Shown piece after piece: positions 16,188-23,527 of a stretch of 64,000 bases of DNA (the stretch's first letter is position 1; each line of letters starts with the position of its first letter). The stretch spans positions 62,001 to 126,000 of the forward strand of contig JALOAI010000015.1 in NCBI GenBank assembly GCA_023228945.1. Reading direction: 5' to 3'. The notes below the pieces were generated by a model, which did not search any database, was not told the DNA's origin, and saw nothing but the letters and a program-made list of their open reading frames with translations. This stretch comes from Pigmentiphaga sp. (GTDB lineage Bacteria > Pseudomonadota > Gammaproteobacteria > Burkholderiales > Burkholderiaceae_B). The position numbers were made by a program, and so were the translations under genes.

Positions 16188-16760
16188 ATGACGACCGTTG
16201 CCATTCCGGAATGGAGCACCCTGGGCCTGCTGCCGCCGATCGATCCGGCCGACCCCACCAGTGCGGAGCGGTCCCCCTATCCGGTGGCGCTGCTGGATGT
16301 CGTTCTGCGCTTTGCCACTTCACCCGAGCGCTGCAAGGTATTGAAGGGCTTTCTGGACTGTCGCGCCGCTTTACATGGTATGGGGTTGGTCAGCGGCTTC
16401 CAGTGGATCGATGGCAGCTTCACCGAGCAGGTGGAAACCCTGGAGCGCCGTTCGCCCAAGGATCTCGACGTGGTGACCTTCGTTCACACACCCGATGATT
16501 TTGCCCCGTCGGATGAACAAATTGGCGTGTTGGATCACGATGCGGCAAAAGCTCGGTTCTTGGTAGACAGCTATTTCGTTGAAATCAACCAAGAACCGCC
16601 TGAGGTTCTCGTCGCGCGCAGCGCCTATTGGTACAGCCTTTGGTCCCATCGCCGTAATCAAGCATGGAAAGGGTATTTGCAGATCGACTTGAATCCTGCA
16701 CAAGACGCAGATGCACGCGAACGCTTAACCCAGTTAAATGGTCAGGAGGCGCAAGCATGA
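16188..16760 (+). CDS. Predicted nucleotidyltransferase-fold protein (DUF6932-like)
   Basis: The 190-residue protein shows the signature of a minimal nucleotidyltransferase: WIDGSF at 74-78, then KDLDVV with Asp92 and Asp94, and a later acidic strand GYLQIDL with Asp167. This is the hG(S)-x(n)-D-h-D-...-D pattern of polymerase-beta-like enzymes. It resembles the DUF6932 group (DGSF...DIDVV...KG-x-IDL) as I recall it. A GGAGG site precedes the ATG. The stop overlaps the next start by ATGA, so the pair is coupled. Base composition is clearly lower in GC than the neighbours, pointing to transfer. Function is unknown; a toxin or defence nucleotidylation role is a hypothesis. Confidence 0.6.
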   Translation: MTTVAIPEWSTLGLLPPIDPADPTSAERSPYPVALLDVVLRFATSPERCKVLKGFLDCRAALHGMGLVSGFQWIDGSFTEQVETLERRSPKDLDVVTFVHTPDDFAPSDEQIGVLDHDAAKARFLVDSYFVEINQEPPEVLVARSAYWYSLWSHRRNQAWKGYLQIDLNPAQDADARERLTQLNGQEAQA

Positions 16761-17671
16761 ACAACGAAGACCGCCAGCATTTGCTGGCTGAGCGCACCTT
16801 CCTGCAAAGGCTACTGGCCAAAACTCCTGCCACGGCGCGTTTGACACGCATGAGCGATGAAGCCCGACTGCGCAAGGTGGAGGCGCAGCTAGCCGCGTTG
16901 CCAGCGGCTGAAAGAACGCCCGCACGTGCGCGCCTGACCTTTGATGGCGTTCCGGTGATTCGTAGCCACGGCATCTTTGCCGACTTCGGCATGAAGGCCG
17001 TCAGCAGTTTTACAGAAGCGGTTGCATCGGTCGCAGCATCGCTGTCCGCGCCTCTGGCCGCGATGGGCCCTATTCCCAACCGTGACCAGAACCAGTTGCT
17101 GATCACGAGCACGGCAGTCGGTTCGTTTGGCTTCGAACTGGAGGAATATCGCACCGAACAGCTAACGCTGGAGAAAGCCAGTCCGGTCGCCACTGCATTG
17201 GAACGCACCCAGGCATTACTGCAAAGCACGCTGGGCAATGACGACGATCTGGCGGATATCGCCTCTGAAACCGACCCTCGTGCATTGGACAAGGTTCGCA
17301 CCTTCCTGAAAGTGCTGGCCGACAACAGCGCCGTTTGCTCGCTGCAATACGGTGGCCGAGGCGTGCGATTTACCGATGTGGGCCAGGTCAGCCGCAGCCT
17401 TGCGCGTCTTGCTGCAGACAACTTGCATGAAAGCGAAGAGCAGTTGCGCGGCGAATTTGTTGGTGCACTGCCTAATAGCCGTAGCTTTGAGTTCAGGCTC
17501 GCCAGTGATGGGCAGATCATTCGCGGCAAGGTGTCCCCGCGTGTGCAAAACGTGGATGCTATCAATGACCATTTGCATTGCGACGTGCAAATCGACGTTA
17601 CTCGCACTCAGGTCGGCAATGGCCGTCCGCGATATCTACTAACACAGATGCCGCGGTGGGCCCAATCCTGA
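16757..17671 (+). CDS. Unknown protein, partner of the nucleotidyltransferase
   Basis: The 304-residue protein does not match a family that I can name. The first 55 residues are strongly helical and charged (LLAERTFLQRLLAK, RKVEAQLAALP). A likely globular core follows (FDGVPVIRSHGIFADFGMKA, LLITSTAVGSFGFELEE), then a helical middle and a C-terminal beta-rich segment (SFEFRLASDGQIIRGKV, HCDVQIDVTRTQ). There is no signal peptide, membrane segment, HEPN RxxxxH motif or helix-turn-helix that I can see. AGGAGG lies 7 nt before the ATG, which overlaps the upstream stop. Codon use is AT-richer than the flanks. Strict coupling suggests that it acts with, or neutralises, the nucleotidyltransferase. 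Confidence 0.6.
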   Translation: MNNEDRQHLLAERTFLQRLLAKTPATARLTRMSDEARLRKVEAQLAALPAAERTPARARLTFDGVPVIRSHGIFADFGMKAVSSFTEAVASVAASLSAPLAAMGPIPNRDQNQLLITSTAVGSFGFELEEYRTEQLTLEKASPVATALERTQALLQSTLGNDDDLADIASETDPRALDKVRTFLKVLADNSAVCSLQYGGRGVRFTDVGQVSRSLARLAADNLHESEEQLRGEFVGALPNSRSFEFRLASDGQIIRGKVSPRVQNVDAINDHLHCDVQIDVTRTQVGNGRPRYLLTQMPRWAQS

Positions 17672-17696
17672 GGTACTTGGAGTGAGCGAGTACACA

Positions 17697-17846
17697 GTGG
17701 TCGAACCAGAGCGGCTCGTACAGCAGCGGGATGAGGTCGGGACGCTCGCGCAGGATGCTGTTGTAGATGCTGCAGGAGCTCACCACCAGGCTGGCGCCGC
17801 CCGCTTTGGAGGTGCGCACGCACATCAGCCCGACCACGTCGGCGCC
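17697..17846 (-). pseudogene. Partial copy of the TauD-like dioxygenase gene
   Basis: These 150 bases align without gaps to 18398-18547 of the neighbouring dioxygenase gene, with 8 mismatches, in the same orientation. They encode the segment around ADVVGLMCVRTSK, SCSIYN and EPLWFDH, with no start, stop or catalytic residues. Similarity fades at both ends: the right edge reads HPEGA where the intact gene has HVDGA, which suggests a diverged paralogue rather than a fresh duplication. It begins 25 bp after the unknown partner gene's stop and marks the right edge of the insert. Confidence 0.85.
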
Positions 17847-17892
17847 TTCCGGGTGGCGCGCTCTGCCCTGAGCGGTCGTCGACTGTTCCCTG

Positions 17893-17927
17893 GAAGCCGC
17901 CGGCGTTTGTCGGCGGCTTCTTTTGTT
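17893..17927 (+). terminator. Intrinsic terminator right of the insert
   Basis: A perfect 10-bp stem (GAAGCCGCCG / CGGCGGCTTC) with an 8-nt loop and a TTTTGTT run acts on the plus strand. It could end transcription of the nucleotidyltransferase pair after the pseudogene fragment. Confidence 0.8.
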
Positions 17928-17960
17928 CAACGAGACACTGTGGTGATGGGTAGGAAAAAA

Positions 17961-17977
17961 TTGTACAACTAGTACAA
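17961..17977. promoter_or_regulatory. GntR-like palindrome TTGTAC-N5-GTACAA
   Basis: The palindrome TTGTACAACTAGTACAA lies 3 bp beyond the dioxygenase stop codon. The form resembles FCD/GntR-family operators. Its position at the 3' end of a gene is odd and suggests a leftover promoter of a lost neighbouring unit. Confidence 0.4.
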
Positions 17978-17980
17978 AAT

Positions 17981-19006
17981 TCATATAGAGCACGTGGAGT
18001 ACGCGCCCTCTCCCACAGCGATCCCATAAAACCCGTAGGTTTCGGTGAATCGCTTGCGTTCGGCGAAGTTCAACCACAGGCGCAGCAGCCAGCGGCGGCG
18101 TTCGGGTTCGTCGTAGTCGGTGAACCCGGTGCGTGAATGCAAAGTGGTGTGGTTGTTGAGCCACTGGATGTCGCCGGGACGAAAATCCATCGACAGGCAA
18201 AGCTCCTCGGACTCGGCCAGGCGATCGATCAGGTCGAACAGTTCGCGATGGCCGTCGTGGAGCGGCGGCGCGCCGGGATAGCGCTGGCCGGATTCGATGA
18301 AGTTGCGCAGGTACATCATCGACAGCTTGCCCTCGCGCCAGCCGGCGATCGACGTCACCCAATAGGGCTCGCCCGTGACGGCGTTGCGCTCGCCGCGGTG
18401 GTCGAACCATAGCGGTTCGTACAGTAGCGGGATCAGGTCGGGACGCTCGCGCAGGATGCCGTTGTAGATGCTGCAGGAGCTCACCACCAGGCTGGCGCCG
18501 CCCTCTTTGGACGTGCGCACGCACATCAGTCCGACCACGTCGGCGCCGTCTACATGGAACGGCGCGGCGCTGTTGGTGTGGTAGAAGCGCGAATTGGCAT
18601 TGGTGCTGGGGTCGGTGCTGGTGGTGTTCATCACGTGGCCCAGCAGTTCGCCCTTGGAGTTCTGCACGATGGGCGAGCCTAGGTGCAGGCCCAGGCCCCA
18701 GAACGCGGCCGTGCGCTCCTCCACCGTCCATTCGGGCACGTCGAGGCCGCGCCAGAGCTCAAAGCCGCGGCCCTCCTCGAGTTCGCGGCGGAGTTCGGCA
18801 AAGCGCGCGCCCAGCGTGGGCAGCGGGAAATCTTCGGCGCTCAGCGCCAGCAGCGGGCGGCGCAGGCCGACGGCATGGCGCACGGCGGCCTTGATTTCGG
18901 CCACCTGCGAAGGGTCGAGCGTGTACGACCACTCTGGGTTGCCCTGCATCTGAGCTCGGGTCCAGGCGGCGGGATGGTCAAATGGAGTCATCAACATGTC
19001 GGGCAT
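17981..19006 (-). CDS. TauD/TfdA-family Fe(II)/2-oxoglutarate dioxygenase
   Basis: The 341-residue enzyme has the HxD iron pair in AAPFHVDGADVVGLM, the distal iron His in NNHTTLHSRTGFTDYDEPE and a 2-oxoglutarate-binding Arg in RRRWLLRLWLN. The middle segment RPGDIQWLNNH is typical of the TauD/clavaminate synthase-like superfamily. It probably hydroxylates or oxidatively cleaves an organic substrate. The start at 19006 (MPDMLMTPFDHP) has a weak GAGG upstream; an ATG at 18997 is possible. It is the last gene of the minus-strand Liv/thiolase/ligase/aldolase cluster, 163 bp after the aldolase gene. A broken paralogous fragment lies just downstream. Confidence 0.85.
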   Translation of the reverse strand: MPDMLMTPFDHPAAWTRAQMQGNPEWSYTLDPSQVAEIKAAVRHAVGLRRPLLALSAEDFPLPTLGARFAELRRELEEGRGFELWRGLDVPEWTVEERTAAFWGLGLHLGSPIVQNSKGELLGHVMNTTSTDPSTNANSRFYHTNSAAPFHVDGADVVGLMCVRTSKEGGASLVVSSCSIYNGILRERPDLIPLLYEPLWFDHRGERNAVTGEPYWVTSIAGWREGKLSMMYLRNFIESGQRYPGAPPLHDGHRELFDLIDRLAESEELCLSMDFRPGDIQWLNNHTTLHSRTGFTDYDEPERRRWLLRLWLNFAERKRFTETYGFYGIAVGEGAYSTCSI

Positions 19007-19169
19007 GACAGCCTCACTCGTAAGGAGACGATAAAAGTCGGGCGCCGGGCCAACCACACCCCGGTCCCTCCGGATAGGTCGCGACAACCGCTTCCACGAT
19101 TGCCGCTTGCCTGGCGGCGCTGCGCCCCGAGGCGCTTTTGGCTTGGGAGTATCCAAGCGATGGAAAAAC
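19007..19169 (-). other. Spacer between aldolase and dioxygenase genes
   Basis: This 163-bp spacer holds no convincing gene. It contains GC-rich repeat-like sequence (around 19060-19140, with short inverted segments such as GGCGGCGCTGCGCC) of the kind dispersed in Alcaligenaceae genomes. A separate promoter for the dioxygenase gene could lie here, but none is recognisable. Confidence 0.3.
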
Positions 19170-19940
19170 CTAACTGGCGTAGCCGGGATTGAGTCGATCA
19201 AGACGCCGCAGCAGGCCCGGCCACGCCCGCCCCGCGGGTGAGGACTCGCCCATCCGGGCCACGGCATCGCAAACGCCCTCGAGCACCTCCGGGGTTACGT
19301 GGGTGAGCGGCCCGCCCCCCGCTTGCGCCCCCAATTGGATTTGGCAGGCGGTTTCGAAGAAGTACATATTCAGAAATGCTTCGGCAACCGAGGTGCCCGT
19401 GGTGAGCAGGCCATGGTTGCGGAGCATCAGGAAATCGGCATCGCCCAGATCGCGCGCCAGGCGGGCCCGCTCGTCGTCGTAGACGGCCAGCCCTTCGTAG
19501 TCGTGGTAGGCCAGCGACGTGAGCACCACGGATGCTTGCTGGGACAAAGGCAGGAGTCCGTCGCGCTGCGCGCTGACCGCGATGCCCGCCCGGGTATGGC
19601 AATGCAGCACGCACTGCACATCGGGGCGGACGGCATGTATCGTGCTGTGGATCACGAATCCCGCGCGGTTGACGATATAGGGCGTGTCGGACAGGATGTT
19701 GCCCTCCATATCGATGCGCACCAGGGCCGACGCCGTCATTTCGTCGAAATACATGCCGTAGGGGTTGATCAGGAATTGTTCCTGCCCCTCCGTCAGGTGC
19801 TCGGGAAGACGAAGGCTGATATGGGTGAAAATCAGATCGCTCATGCCATAGAGCGCCACCAGCCGGTAACAAGCCGCGAGGTCCACTCGCAGGCGCCACT
19901 CCTCGTCGCTCACTTTGCCTTGCAGGGATACGGTTTCCAT
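19170..19940 (-). CDS. Class II aldolase/adducin family protein
   Basis: The 256-residue zinc-dependent aldolase-fold protein has the metal His pair in VLHCHTRAG and the third His in RNHGLLTTGTSVAEAF. The N-terminal HISLRLPE and FLINPYGMYFDEMTAS complete the family pattern. Members act as sugar-phosphate aldolases, decarboxylases or hydroxy-acid lyases. A strong GGGAGGAA site precedes the ATG at 19940; an ATG at 19958 would overlap the ligase gene end. Among CoA enzymes and a Liv importer it may cleave a hydroxylated organic acid, but the substrate is unknown. Confidence 0.85.
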   Translation of the reverse strand: METVSLQGKVSDEEWRLRVDLAACYRLVALYGMSDLIFTHISLRLPEHLTEGQEQFLINPYGMYFDEMTASALVRIDMEGNILSDTPYIVNRAGFVIHSTIHAVRPDVQCVLHCHTRAGIAVSAQRDGLLPLSQQASVVLTSLAYHDYEGLAVYDDERARLARDLGDADFLMLRNHGLLTTGTSVAEAFLNMYFFETACQIQLGAQAGGGPLTHVTPEVLEGVCDAVARMGESSPAGRAWPGLLRRLDRLNPGYAS

Positions 19941-19954
19941 GAGTGTTCCTCCCT

Positions 19955-21487
19955 TCATGTGACGCCGGCCTGTGCCAGCAGGTCGAGCCGCAGTTGCTTC
20001 TTGTCGATCTTGCCCACCGTGGTTTTGGGCAGTGCCGCCACCACTCGCAATTCGCTGGGCCATTTGTACTTCACCAGGCGGGCCTGCAAATGGGCCTGCA
20101 GGTCTTCCACCGTTACCTCGTGGCGGCACACCACGCAGGCCACCAGGCGTTCGCCGCGATAACTATCGGGCAGGCCCACCACCGCGGCTTCGATCACCGC
20201 GGCATGGCTGTAGAGCGCATCTTCGACTTCGCGCGGATACACGTTGAAGCCGCTGACGATCGCCATGTCCTTCTTGCGGTCGCGGATGGTGAGATAGCCG
20301 TCGGCGTCCAGACTGCCGATATCGCCGGTATGCAGCCAGCCATTGCGCAGGGCCTCGGCGGTTTCGGCCGGCCGGTTGCGGTAGCCGCTCATGATCTGCG
20401 GCCCGCGCGCCCGGATCTCGCCGACCTCGCCCGCCGGCAAGACGTTGCGGCCGGTGGTCACGTCGACGATCTGGAGCTCGGTTTGCGGCACGGCGTAACC
20501 CACGGTACCGAGCTTGCGCAGGCCTTCGCCGGGGTTGTAAGTGAGCACCGGGCCCGCCTCCGATTGGCCATAGCCTTCGGCCACCACGCAACCCGTAGCG
20601 GCCTCCCAGCGGCGCAGGGTTTCTTCCGACAGGGCGGAGGAACCCGAGAAACACAGGCGCAGGGAACTCAGGTCGGCCTGGCCGAAGCCTTCGTAGGCCA
20701 TGAGCCCCACGAAGATCGTCGGGCTGCCCGACAACAGCGTAATCCGCTCGCTGGCGATGGCCTCCAACACCCAGTCGGGCCGGTAGCGCGGGAGGATCAC
20801 CAGCGTGCCACGGCAATAGGCGGCAAGGTATAGCCCCATCGACACCGCGTACACGTGGAACAAGGGCGTGATGGCAAGGATGCGCTCGTCTTCCGGCCGC
20901 GTGGGCAGCAGGGCTTCGCGCTGGCTGACGTTGATCGATACCGCGCGATGGCCGAGATCCACGCCTTTGGATACCCCGGTGGTGCCACCGGTGTATTGCA
21001 GGGTGGAAAGCGTATCCGGCGAGGGCAAAGGCAGGCGCTCCGCGAGATCGGGTCGATCGCGCCAGGCCGTAAAGCGGCGCGCGCCCTCGCCCACCACCAT
21101 TACCGCGACGCCGGCGAGCGCCTCATGGCTGCCCGCCACCACCTCGGCCACCGCGACGTCGTGGAGCAGCAAGGCCGGAGCCGCATCGGCCAGGATGGGA
21201 ATCAGCTCGGCCGAGGTATAAGCCGGGTTGAGCGGCACCACCTGGGCGCCCGCCGCCTGCACGGCGAACGTGGCGATGGCGATATCCAGCGAATTGGCCA
21301 TCATCAACGCCACCCGCTGGCCGGCGCCAACTCCCCTCTCCTGAAGTTCGAGGGCAAGACCGGCCACGCAGGCGGCGTACTGGCGATAGCTGAGGCTCTC
21401 GTTCCCGCAACGCAAGGCGGGATGCTCCGGGGCCCGCCGCGCGGCGTCCTGCAGCATATGCACGACGGTAGGCCACACGTGGGGCAT
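19955..21487 (-). CDS. AMP-dependent acyl-CoA synthetase
   Basis: The 510-residue class I adenylate-forming CoA ligase has the P-loop LQYTGGTTGVSKGVDLGH, core AEGYGQSEAGP, hinge LHTGDIGSLDADGYL and C-terminal Lys region PKTTVGKIDKKQLR. One Ser of the usual TSGTTG loop is replaced by Gly, which is tolerated in the family. The start at 21487 begins the conserved region; upstream in-frame codons come from a dispersed intergenic repeat and are not counted. It sits between the thiolase and the class II aldolase genes and probably activates the acid brought in by the Liv importer. Confidence 0.87.
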   Translation of the reverse strand: MPHVWPTVVHMLQDAARRAPEHPALRCGNESLSYRQYAACVAGLALELQERGVGAGQRVALMMANSLDIAIATFAVQAAGAQVVPLNPAYTSAELIPILADAAPALLLHDVAVAEVVAGSHEALAGVAVMVVGEGARRFTAWRDRPDLAERLPLPSPDTLSTLQYTGGTTGVSKGVDLGHRAVSINVSQREALLPTRPEDERILAITPLFHVYAVSMGLYLAAYCRGTLVILPRYRPDWVLEAIASERITLLSGSPTIFVGLMAYEGFGQADLSSLRLCFSGSSALSEETLRRWEAATGCVVAEGYGQSEAGPVLTYNPGEGLRKLGTVGYAVPQTELQIVDVTTGRNVLPAGEVGEIRARGPQIMSGYRNRPAETAEALRNGWLHTGDIGSLDADGYLTIRDRKKDMAIVSGFNVYPREVEDALYSHAAVIEAAVVGLPDSYRGERLVACVVCRHEVTVEDLQAHLQARLVKYKWPSELRVVAALPKTTVGKIDKKQLRLDLLAQAGVT

Positions 21488-21491
21488 GAGG

Positions 21492-21566
21492 GAAAGTCCT
21501 GAACGACCCTCCGGTCGCTGCGCGACGCCCTCCCCGAGGGAGGACTCGCGCTTGGGGCGGCCTACC
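21492..21566. repeat. Dispersed Alcaligenaceae-type intergenic repeat
   Basis: A GC-rich segment between thiolase and ligase genes holds CCCTCCGGTCGCTGCGCGAC, CCCTCCCCGAGGGAGG and CGCTTGGGGCGGCC blocks. I recognise this from intergenic regions of Bordetella and Achromobacter; its spurious translation reads GRPKRESSLGEGVAQRPEGR. It can form a hairpin (CCTCCC / GGGAGG) between the two genes. Confidence 0.5.
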
Positions 21567-21570
21567 TGTC

Positions 21571-22779
21571 TCATGACCGCGCGTCCTTGACGTCGATCAC
21601 CACGGCCATCGCCGAGTCGCCGGCGGCGCAGCCGGTGAAGAGGCCCAGGCCGCCGCCACGCATGACGAGTTCTTCGATCAGTTCGATCACCGAGCGCAGG
21701 CCGGTGGGCCCCTGCGGGTGGCCCCAGACCAGGGAGCAGCCGAAGCGGTTGAAGCCTTGGGGGTCGATGCCGAGCTGCTGCGCCAGGTATAGATCGTTGA
21801 CGATGAAGGGGTTGTGGGTTTTGATCGCGGCGATCTGCCCGATGTCGACGCCGGCCGCCTCCAGGGCCCGGCGCGCCGCCGGCACCGGAGCGGCGGGCAT
21901 GAAGGCGGGTTTGACTCGCGCCTGGCCGAAGCCCCGGATGCGAATGTCGATATAGGGCTCGCTCGACAACTCGCGAGCCCGGTCTGGCGTGGTGACGACG
22001 ATGCCGGCGTTGCCGTCGGCCGGATGGGTCTGGCCGCCAAAGGTGACGGTCCCGCCCGGCAACACGGGCTTGAGCTTCGCCAGACCCTCGGCGGTGGTGG
22101 GGAAGATGCCTTCGTCGCCCTCCAGTTCCGCCTGCGTGCGCTTGAAGCGCGCATCCGGCACGGTAAATGGCAACGTCATGAAACGGCGCAGGAAGGCCGA
22201 ATCGTTGGCCCGTGCCTCCTGGTACTGCTCGTAGCGCAGCAACGTCAGTTCATTCTGCCGCGCGGTGTCGATCCCCGCCTCGGCCGCGACGTTCTCGGCG
22301 GTCTGCACCATGGCCACTCCGGCGTAGGGGTCTTTCTCGAAATTATCGAGCACCCAGTCTTCGTGCTCGCCCGTACCGCCCGGACCGTGCGGCGCGGGAT
22401 AGTAGAGATGCGGGCCGTTGGAGACTCGGTCGGCGGCCACCGCCAGGGCTACGCCGGCGTCACCCGCGCCGACTTCGGCGGCGGCCGCCTGCAGGATGCG
22501 GGCGCCCGTGGCGCAGGCCTGGCTGATGGTCGGCCCGGCCACTTGTCCGGCGCCGGCCTCCGCCATCAACCAGGGCAGGCCATAGAAAGCGCTGCGCTGC
22601 GGCACCGTGGTGCCCAGAACACCGAAATCGAACACCGCAGGATCGATGCCCCGCTGATCCAGAACGCTGCGCGTGACGTGGGCGGCGAACTTGAGGCTGT
22701 GCAGATGGGCCAGGCTGCCTTGCCAGCGGACGAACGGCGTGGACCAGTAGGCGCCATAGGGGATGGCGATGTCAGTCAT
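21571..22779 (-). CDS. Thiolase family protein (acetyl-CoA acyltransferase-like)
   Basis: The 402-residue thiolase has the acyl-accepting Cys at 89 in ISQACATGARIL. The His motif is GHPQGPTGLRSV rather than the common GHPLGATG. The C-terminal catalytic loop is FTGCAAGDSAM, with Cys conserved. The changed His loop suggests an unusual substrate. An AAGGAGA site precedes ATG 22779, which overlaps the end of the upstream livF-like gene by 8 bases, so the two are coupled. It should perform the thiolytic step for the acid activated by the next gene's product. Confidence 0.83.
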   Translation of the reverse strand: MTDIAIPYGAYWSTPFVRWQGSLAHLHSLKFAAHVTRSVLDQRGIDPAVFDFGVLGTTVPQRSAFYGLPWLMAEAGAGQVAGPTISQACATGARILQAAAAEVGAGDAGVALAVAADRVSNGPHLYYPAPHGPGGTGEHEDWVLDNFEKDPYAGVAMVQTAENVAAEAGIDTARQNELTLLRYEQYQEARANDSAFLRRFMTLPFTVPDARFKRTQAELEGDEGIFPTTAEGLAKLKPVLPGGTVTFGGQTHPADGNAGIVVTTPDRARELSSEPYIDIRIRGFGQARVKPAFMPAAPVPAARRALEAAGVDIGQIAAIKTHNPFIVNDLYLAQQLGIDPQGFNRFGCSLVWGHPQGPTGLRSVIELIEELVMRGGGLGLFTGCAAGDSAMAVVIDVKDARS

Positions 22780-23527
22780 GGGAATTCTCTCCTTGAAGGG
22801 CGGCACCGGCACCCAGATAGGTGGCGACGATGCGCGGATCTTGGGCCAATTCGGCGGCCGGCCCCTCCAGGGCGACCTGCCCGCCTTCGACCACGTAACA
22901 ATAATCGGCGGTCTGCAGCGCCAATCGGGCGTTCTGCTCCACCACCAGCAACGATACCGAACGCTCCCGCAAGGCGGCGATAACGCGGAAGATCTCGCGC
23001 ACGACGATGGGCGCCAGGCCCAATGAAGGTTCGTCGAGCATCAACAGGCGGGGTTGCGACATCAGCGCCCGGCTCAGCGCCAGCATTTGCTGCTCGCCGC
23101 CGGATAACGTGCCGGCCAGCTGCGGGAGGCGCTCGCGCAAACGGGGAAAGACCTCCAGCAGCCATTCACGGGTTTCGGCGCGCCGCGCGTCTGGACGGCG
23201 ACGGTGGGCGAAGCCGCCCAGATCGAGGTTATCGGCAACCGACAGATCGGCGAACAACTCGCGCCGCTCGGGCACCAGACACAGGCCGCGCTCGACCCGG
23301 GTTTCGATCGACCACCGGCCAATCGGCTCGCCCTGATAATGAATCGTTCCGGTGCTGCGCACGCTGCCGATCAGCGCATTGAGCAAACTGGATTTGCCGG
23401 CCCCGTTGGCGCCCACGATCGCCACGATCTGGCCCTCGGGTACGCGCAGGTCGATGCCACGCACGGCCTCCACCTTGCCGTAGCTTACCCTGACGTCATG
23501 CGCCTGGAGCAAAGGTTCCGTGTTCAA
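22772..23527 (-). CDS. Branched-chain-type ABC transporter ATP-binding protein LivF
   Basis: The 251-residue ATPase has Walker A GANGAGKSS, the Q-loop region, signature LSGGEQQMLALSRA, Walker B PRLLMLDEPSLGLAP and the switch His replaced by Gln (VVEQNARLAL), all typical of LivF proteins. Translation most likely begins at TTG 23527, overlapping the upstream stop as TTGA; no ATG lies before the conserved VSYGKVEAVRGIDL. It energises the permease with the fused LivM-LivG protein. Substrates of this family include amino acids and aromatic or aliphatic acids; the catabolic context favours an organic acid. Confidence 0.88.
   Translation of the reverse strand: MNTEPLLQAHDVRVSYGKVEAVRGIDLRVPEGQIVAIVGANGAGKSSLLNALIGSVRSTGTIHYQGEPIGRWSIETRVERGLCLVPERRELFADLSVADNLDLGGFAHRRRPDARRAETREWLLEVFPRLRERLPQLAGTLSGGEQQMLALSRALMSQPRLLMLDEPSLGLAPIVVREIFRVIAALRERSVSLLVVEQNARLALQTADYCYVVEGGQVALEGPAAELAQDPRIVATYLGAGAALQGENSHD

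Noticed and set aside
16188..17671. Classical insertion sequence or integron
   Set aside because: No transposase or integrase, and no terminal inverted repeats or clear target duplication at the edges that I could find.
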